From a virus: 22,108 nt of DNA. Below, one piece after another: positions 19,463 through 22,108 of this stretch. The translations under genes and the position numbers were made by a program. A model generated the notes under the pieces. It was not told the origin of the DNA. It made no database searches and saw nothing but the letters and a program-made list of their open reading frames with translations. The stretch's first letter is position 1. Every line of letters begins with the position of its first letter. The stretch covers positions 1 through 22,108 of the IMG/VR virus record IMGVR_UViG_3300037963_005014; one strand, 5' to 3'.

Positions 19463-19708
19463 TTGAACTTTGAAGTATTTACCGAAGAAAAAAACAACAA
19501 ATGGTGGGTAATGGTAAAGTCGCCGTTCATACCAGAGCCAACGCCTGCGGGTCAGAGGTTAGTGAGGATGCAGTTTCCAGTTATATTGAAAGTAGTACAC
19601 GAAGAAAAACAGGAAGCGGAAAAGGAAGCGGAATGGCTGAAAGATCACCTACAGAACTGGAAAAAGAAACAGGGGAAGAGGGTAAAGAAAAAACAACGGA
19701 CTTTGTAA
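19463..19708 (+). CDS. Small hypothetical protein
   Basis: An 81-residue frame with a TTG start (19463-19465); the only in-frame ATG is at 19511, which would remove 16 residues that look like real protein (FEVFTEEKNNKWWVMVKSP). The body is rich in charge, with an amphipathic KVVHEEKQEAEKEAEWLKDHLQ helix and a basic tail. No family is recognised. No Shine-Dalgarno precedes the TTG, consistent with a short or leaderless transcript. The end overlaps the next gene by 76 bases. Confidence 0.5.
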   Translation: MNFEVFTEEKNNKWWVMVKSPFIPEPTPAGQRLVRMQFPVILKVVHEEKQEAEKEAEWLKDHLQNWKKKQGKRVKKKQRTL

Positions 19709-20433
19709 ATTATGTGGTTCAGAGAGTAGGAGGCAAAGCAAGTGTGTTTCAAGCTGTATGGGCAGCAATGATCCAAGAAGCCCCGGCATATCTTCTTGAC
19801 GCACAGAAGCCTATTAAGATGGGGTTTGGGGAATTGTATGCCCTACCCTACCGGGCCAACTGGAGAGAGATAATGCTTGCAAAGTTTCCAAGGCTGGCTT
19901 CAGCTTTAAAGAAAACCCCTAACCCCTTGCTAGAACCTTTTCTAATCAATGTGGGCTGGGACTCTGAGCTTTTTAACTCTGATCTTATTGAGATGAAAGA
20001 CGGAGATAAACACCACGGATGGTGTATTGCGTTTGCACCTAATGACCAATGGTTAAAATTGGTAAGAGCCTATGAAAAAGATCAGCGTAAATCGCTAGGG
20101 GCATACAAATATGCTACTAGGTTTACAAAGCTGGTAAGAAAATATTCAAAAAGAATATTAAAATATTTTTTAAATCATGTTACTCAAGCGTCTATACCGG
20201 CTGCGGCTGTTCGTCACGGCAGCAACGCAGGGGGCGATTATCTTGTGCCGCACATCCCCAAAGGGAAAGTGCGCCCAACGGCTCCTAAAGTCAGCCAGAC
20301 ACGTGTTGTCTGTGATCTTGAGCAACCAGAAGCTGAAGAAAGAGAGGAGGGGGCTTTATATGGCTCGTTTAAAGAAGTGCCACCGATGCCCCTTGTTCCA
20401 TCAAGTCCTAAAGACTTGTGGAAGCGCGGATAG
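19633..20433 (+). CDS. Hypothetical late-region protein
   Basis: A 266-residue protein from the ATG at 19633-19635, chosen over a start at 19501 because AGGAAGCGGA gives a ribosome site directly before it. The N-terminus is charged and probably unfolded (ERSPTELEKETGEEGKEK). The middle contains FVNYVVQRVGGKASVFQAVW, then PFLINVGWDSELFNSDLIEM, and a basic helix with KYATRFTKLVRKYSKRILKY. The end is proline-rich. No family is recognised; its place at the start of the plus-strand genes allows a packaging or virion-assembly role, but nothing proves it. Confidence 0.6.
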   Translation: MAERSPTELEKETGEEGKEKTTDFVNYVVQRVGGKASVFQAVWAAMIQEAPAYLLDAQKPIKMGFGELYALPYRANWREIMLAKFPRLASALKKTPNPLLEPFLINVGWDSELFNSDLIEMKDGDKHHGWCIAFAPNDQWLKLVRAYEKDQRKSLGAYKYATRFTKLVRKYSKRILKYFLNHVTQASIPAAAVRHGSNAGGDYLVPHIPKGKVRPTAPKVSQTRVVCDLEQPEAEEREEGALYGSFKEVPPMPLVPSSPKDLWKRG

Positions 20434-20584
20434 TGGAATGGTTTCTGGCCAGCCTATGGGCTGTTTATGCTGGATGCCGCTAAAAGCAAAGTATGCAGAA
20501 GACTGCTGGTTAAGACAAAATGAAGATAACATCGGCCCAATTGCCAGAGAATACGGATGGCCAGACGCCATCAGAAGAAACTGA
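20360..20584 (+). CDS. Small Cys-rich protein
   Basis: A 74-residue protein from the ATG at 20360-20362, which has a GAGGAGGG ribosome site; a longer upstream frame is less likely. It reads as a zinc-binding fold: KKCHRCPLFHQVLKTCG, then GCLCWMPLKAKYAEDCWL, giving CxxC, C, C, C and C. This cysteine layout occurs in small late-region phage proteins, but I cannot name the family. It overlaps the 3' end of the previous gene by 74 bases and the next gene by 65. Confidence 0.6.
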   Translation: MARLKKCHRCPLFHQVLKTCGSADSGMVSGQPMGCLCWMPLKAKYAEDCWLRQNEDNIGPIAREYGWPDAIRRN

Positions 20585-21056
20585 AGCCTTATCCTGTGAC
20601 AGTATAGCGGAGGTGGGGAAGCCAAAGACTGACACGCCTAAGCTAACCGCCAAAGAACTGGATGACGCAGCTAAGGAGCTTGGCCTTACTAGAGTTGGAG
20701 ATAAGACCGTCAAAGCTTTGCGTGATGTTGGAATTGCGGCAGAGCAGCACGGAGCTATTAAGGTCGCGTTAGGGCGAGTTTTGGTTTCAGACGACAGGCT
20801 TGATAAATTAATGGAAGTTGCTTTGGGTGTCGCTGAAGACTCAGAGGATGATGAGATCAAAATAAAAGCAGCTACTGCTGGGACTGGACTTGCCAACCAG
20901 ATAAGCAAGAACGCGGAGCTAATTTACAAAATGGCCAATCAAAAGATGATTGAGCAAACTGGAGACCAAAGAAAGTTTCAAAGCTTTGGCCCAGATCACG
21001 TTGTTGTTCCTGTTCAAAACAACGTGTCAGTCACTGTTCCCGACTCCCCGGAATAG
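20520..21056 (+). CDS. Hypothetical late-region protein (possible terminase small subunit)
   Basis: A 178-residue protein. Residues about 40-140 are helical: KLTAKELDDAAKELGLTRVG, then KALRDVGIAAEQHGAIKVAL, then IKIKAATAGTGLANQISKNAELIY. The end is strand-rich (HVVVPVQNNVSVTVPD). A helical middle and position upstream of virion genes could fit a terminase small subunit or scaffold-type role, but no HTH or clear motif is seen, so this is weak. A palindrome copy lies in codons 24-29; a GTG start at 20611-20613, just after it, is an alternative. Confidence 0.58.
   Translation: MKITSAQLPENTDGQTPSEETEALSCDSIAEVGKPKTDTPKLTAKELDDAAKELGLTRVGDKTVKALRDVGIAAEQHGAIKVALGRVLVSDDRLDKLMEVALGVAEDSEDDEIKIKAATAGTGLANQISKNAELIYKMANQKMIEQTGDQRKFQSFGPDHVVVPVQNNVSVTVPDSPE
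20590..20606. promoter_or_regulatory. 17-bp palindromic operator-like site, copy 12 (late region)
   Basis: Reads TATCCTGTGACAGTATA, one mismatch from a perfect palindrome, inside the 20520-21056 gene. It is the only copy in the plus-strand block. It could repress late transcription or mark the start of a shorter gene beginning at 20611. Confidence 0.6.
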
Positions 21057-21093
21057 TCATCAATAATAAGAAAATGCTAAAGTCTCCCTTGAG

Positions 21094-21315
21094 ATGTCTG
21101 TTCAAGGGATAGATAGTATTGTCACCGCAATTAACCCGGCAACGGGTACAGATAGAAGCCACATTGAAGTTGTTCAAGCTGGCATAGAAAGAAACAACCC
21201 TAACGCCCTATCTGAAGAGGCTTTGAAAAATATTTTAAATATTCAAGGCGATGCTGTCGGCACACTTAACACCCAAGATGTTTACAACAAAACCCTCAAT
21301 GGAGGATTCTTTTAA
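21094..21315 (+). CDS. Small hypothetical late-region protein
   Basis: A 73-residue protein: SVQGIDSIVTAINPATGTDRSHIEVVQAGIERNNPNALSEEALKNILNIQGD, ending in TLNGGFF. It is polar with short helices; no family is recognised. It ends in TAATG, sharing bases with the start of the tail-fibre-like gene, so the two are translationally coupled and probably function in the same structure. Confidence 0.6.
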   Translation: MSVQGIDSIVTAINPATGTDRSHIEVVQAGIERNNPNALSEEALKNILNIQGDAVGTLNTQDVYNKTLNGGFF

Positions 21316-22108
21316 TGTCTAATATAATCAAAATCAAACGCAGTGACACCAGCCCAGCGGCTGCGCCAACTGCATTAGCTAGGGGCGAGTTAGCTTTCCA
21401 AGAGGTCAGCAATATACTTTATGTAGGTTCTGGAACCGAGACAGGAGGAGAGGCAGCTAACAGGCCAGTAGTGGCTGGGCCTCTTAACTTGATGCCAGTC
21501 CCTACTGCTAACGTAAACCTAAACAGCAAGAGGATCACTAACCTAGCTGCGCCAGTAGCCGCGAACGATTGCGCCCGGAAGGCCGATGTTGATGCGGCGG
21601 TGCAAGGTCTGGACGTAAGGGAGTCAGTCAGGCTACACGTTGTTTCTCCGTCACAAGCCCTGTCAGGCACACCAACGATTGACGGGGTTTCATCTGTTGC
21701 TGGGGATCGCGTTCTAGTGTCCGCTCAAGGGTCTTCTAATGGAATTTATGTAGTAGCTAGTGGGTCATGGAGTAGGGCAACTGACTTAAATGCAAATGAT
21801 AGTTGCTCCGCTAATATGTTTTTCTTCGTGGAGGAGGGAACAGATTACGCTGACACGGGCTGGGTCTGCACAACTAACGAAGATGTAACACTCTCTAACT
21901 TGGCGTTTGCTCAGTTTAGTGGAACGGGTTCCATAACTGCTGGGGATGGTATTGCAAAGAGCGGGAACACACTGAGTGCTGATCTGAAAGCTAACGGAGG
22001 GTTGGTGATTGAGAGCGGTAAGGTTGCTCTGAAGCTGGATGCAAGTTCCATTACTGGCAGCTTACCCAATACTAAAGTTTCTGGGCTTGGTTCACTAGCA
22101 ACTCTCAG
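21315..22108 (+). CDS. Tail-fibre or virion appendage-like protein, truncated by window edge
   Basis: An open frame from the ATG at 21315-21317 (264 codons to the edge). The N-terminus (IKIKRSDTSPAAAPTALARGELAFQ, then NILYVGSG) is a phage structural motif I recognise: 'KIKRS-x-x-x-x-A-P-x-x-L-x-x-G-E-L-A-F'. A downstream region with KADVDAAVQGLD, then DGVSSVAGDRVLVSAQG, NGIYVVASGSWSRATD and FFFVEEGTDYADTGW is conserved in many phage tail or appendage proteins. Repeated short motifs such as SITAGDGIAKSGNTLS are typical of fibre-like beta structures. The role is receptor contact or tail structure; the C-terminus is off the window. Confidence 0.75.
   Translation, partial: MSNIIKIKRSDTSPAAAPTALARGELAFQEVSNILYVGSGTETGGEAANRPVVAGPLNLMPVPTANVNLNSKRITNLAAPVAANDCARKADVDAAVQGLDVRESVRLHVVSPSQALSGTPTIDGVSSVAGDRVLVSAQGSSNGIYVVASGSWSRATDLNANDSCSANMFFFVEEGTDYADTGWVCTTNEDVTLSNLAFAQFSGTGSITAGDGIAKSGNTLSADLKANGGLVIESGKVALKLDASSITGSLPNTKVSGLGSLATL

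Noticed and set aside
20177-20359. Upstream extension of the Cys-rich gene starting at 20177
   Set aside because: The preferred ATG at 20360 has a strong ribosome site; the extension overlaps the previous gene and looks like its out-of-frame reading.
21074-21112. 12-codon frame before the 21094 gene
   Set aside because: Too short and out of frame with the following gene, with no supporting signal.

Overview
The window looks like part of a tailed-phage genome or prophage, probably temperate, from a Gram-negative bacterium that I cannot name. The reasons are a tyrosine-recombinase (integrase-type) gene cut by the left edge, tightly packed small genes that overlap by a few bases, a DnaB helicase with recombination nucleases and an SSB, and a tail-fibre-like protein at the right edge. 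The host guess rests only on an RlpA-like protein and is weak.

Layout. From 1 to about 15.4 kb everything is read on the minus strand: integrase, two small HTH proteins, DnaB helicase, three consecutive PD-(D/E)XK-type nucleases and an ERF/ssDNA-annealing-like protein (0-4.7 kb); an RlpA-like cell-wall protein with a structured leader, a sigma-region-4-like HTH protein, a T5orf172/Mug113 GIY-YIG-like protein and several unknowns (4.8-8.1 kb); a three-gene MoxR AAA+ / DUF3150-like / metallopeptidase-VWA module with its own near-consensus promoter (8.2-11.86 kb); then small unknown genes and a two-repeat DUF5710-like protein (11.9-15.4 kb). From 15.44 to 16.5 kb there is about 1 kb of noncoding, repeat-rich DNA, followed by a tiny plus-strand ORF facing a strong minus-strand terminator. 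A second minus-strand operon (16.7-18.9 kb) carries a zincin, an Nmad1-like protein and an unusual zinc-ribbon/HTH/SSB fusion. About 0.5 kb of hairpin-rich intergenic DNA (18.94-19.46 kb) separates this from the plus-strand late genes (19.46 kb to the end), which end in a tail-fibre-like gene.

The most striking element is a 17-bp palindrome, consensus TATACTGTSACAGTATA. It occurs 12 times: eleven copies in the left minus-strand block, nearly all just upstream of gene starts, and one inside a late gene. It has the size and odd symmetry of a lambda-type operator and probably defines a phage-wide regulon, like the dispersed C1 operators of P1 or the stoperators of L5. At three sites the palindrome is extended by symmetric flanking arms that differ in sequence but pair with each other. 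The right minus-strand operon and the MoxR promoter lack it.

The genes suggest this working picture: DnaB, SSB, the nucleases and the annealing-like protein replicate and recombine the DNA; HTH proteins and the palindromes switch early transcription; the MoxR/VWA module is a chaperone-like remodelling system of unknown target; and the plus strand begins the virion genes. All functional names come from motif recognition by eye, without database searches.
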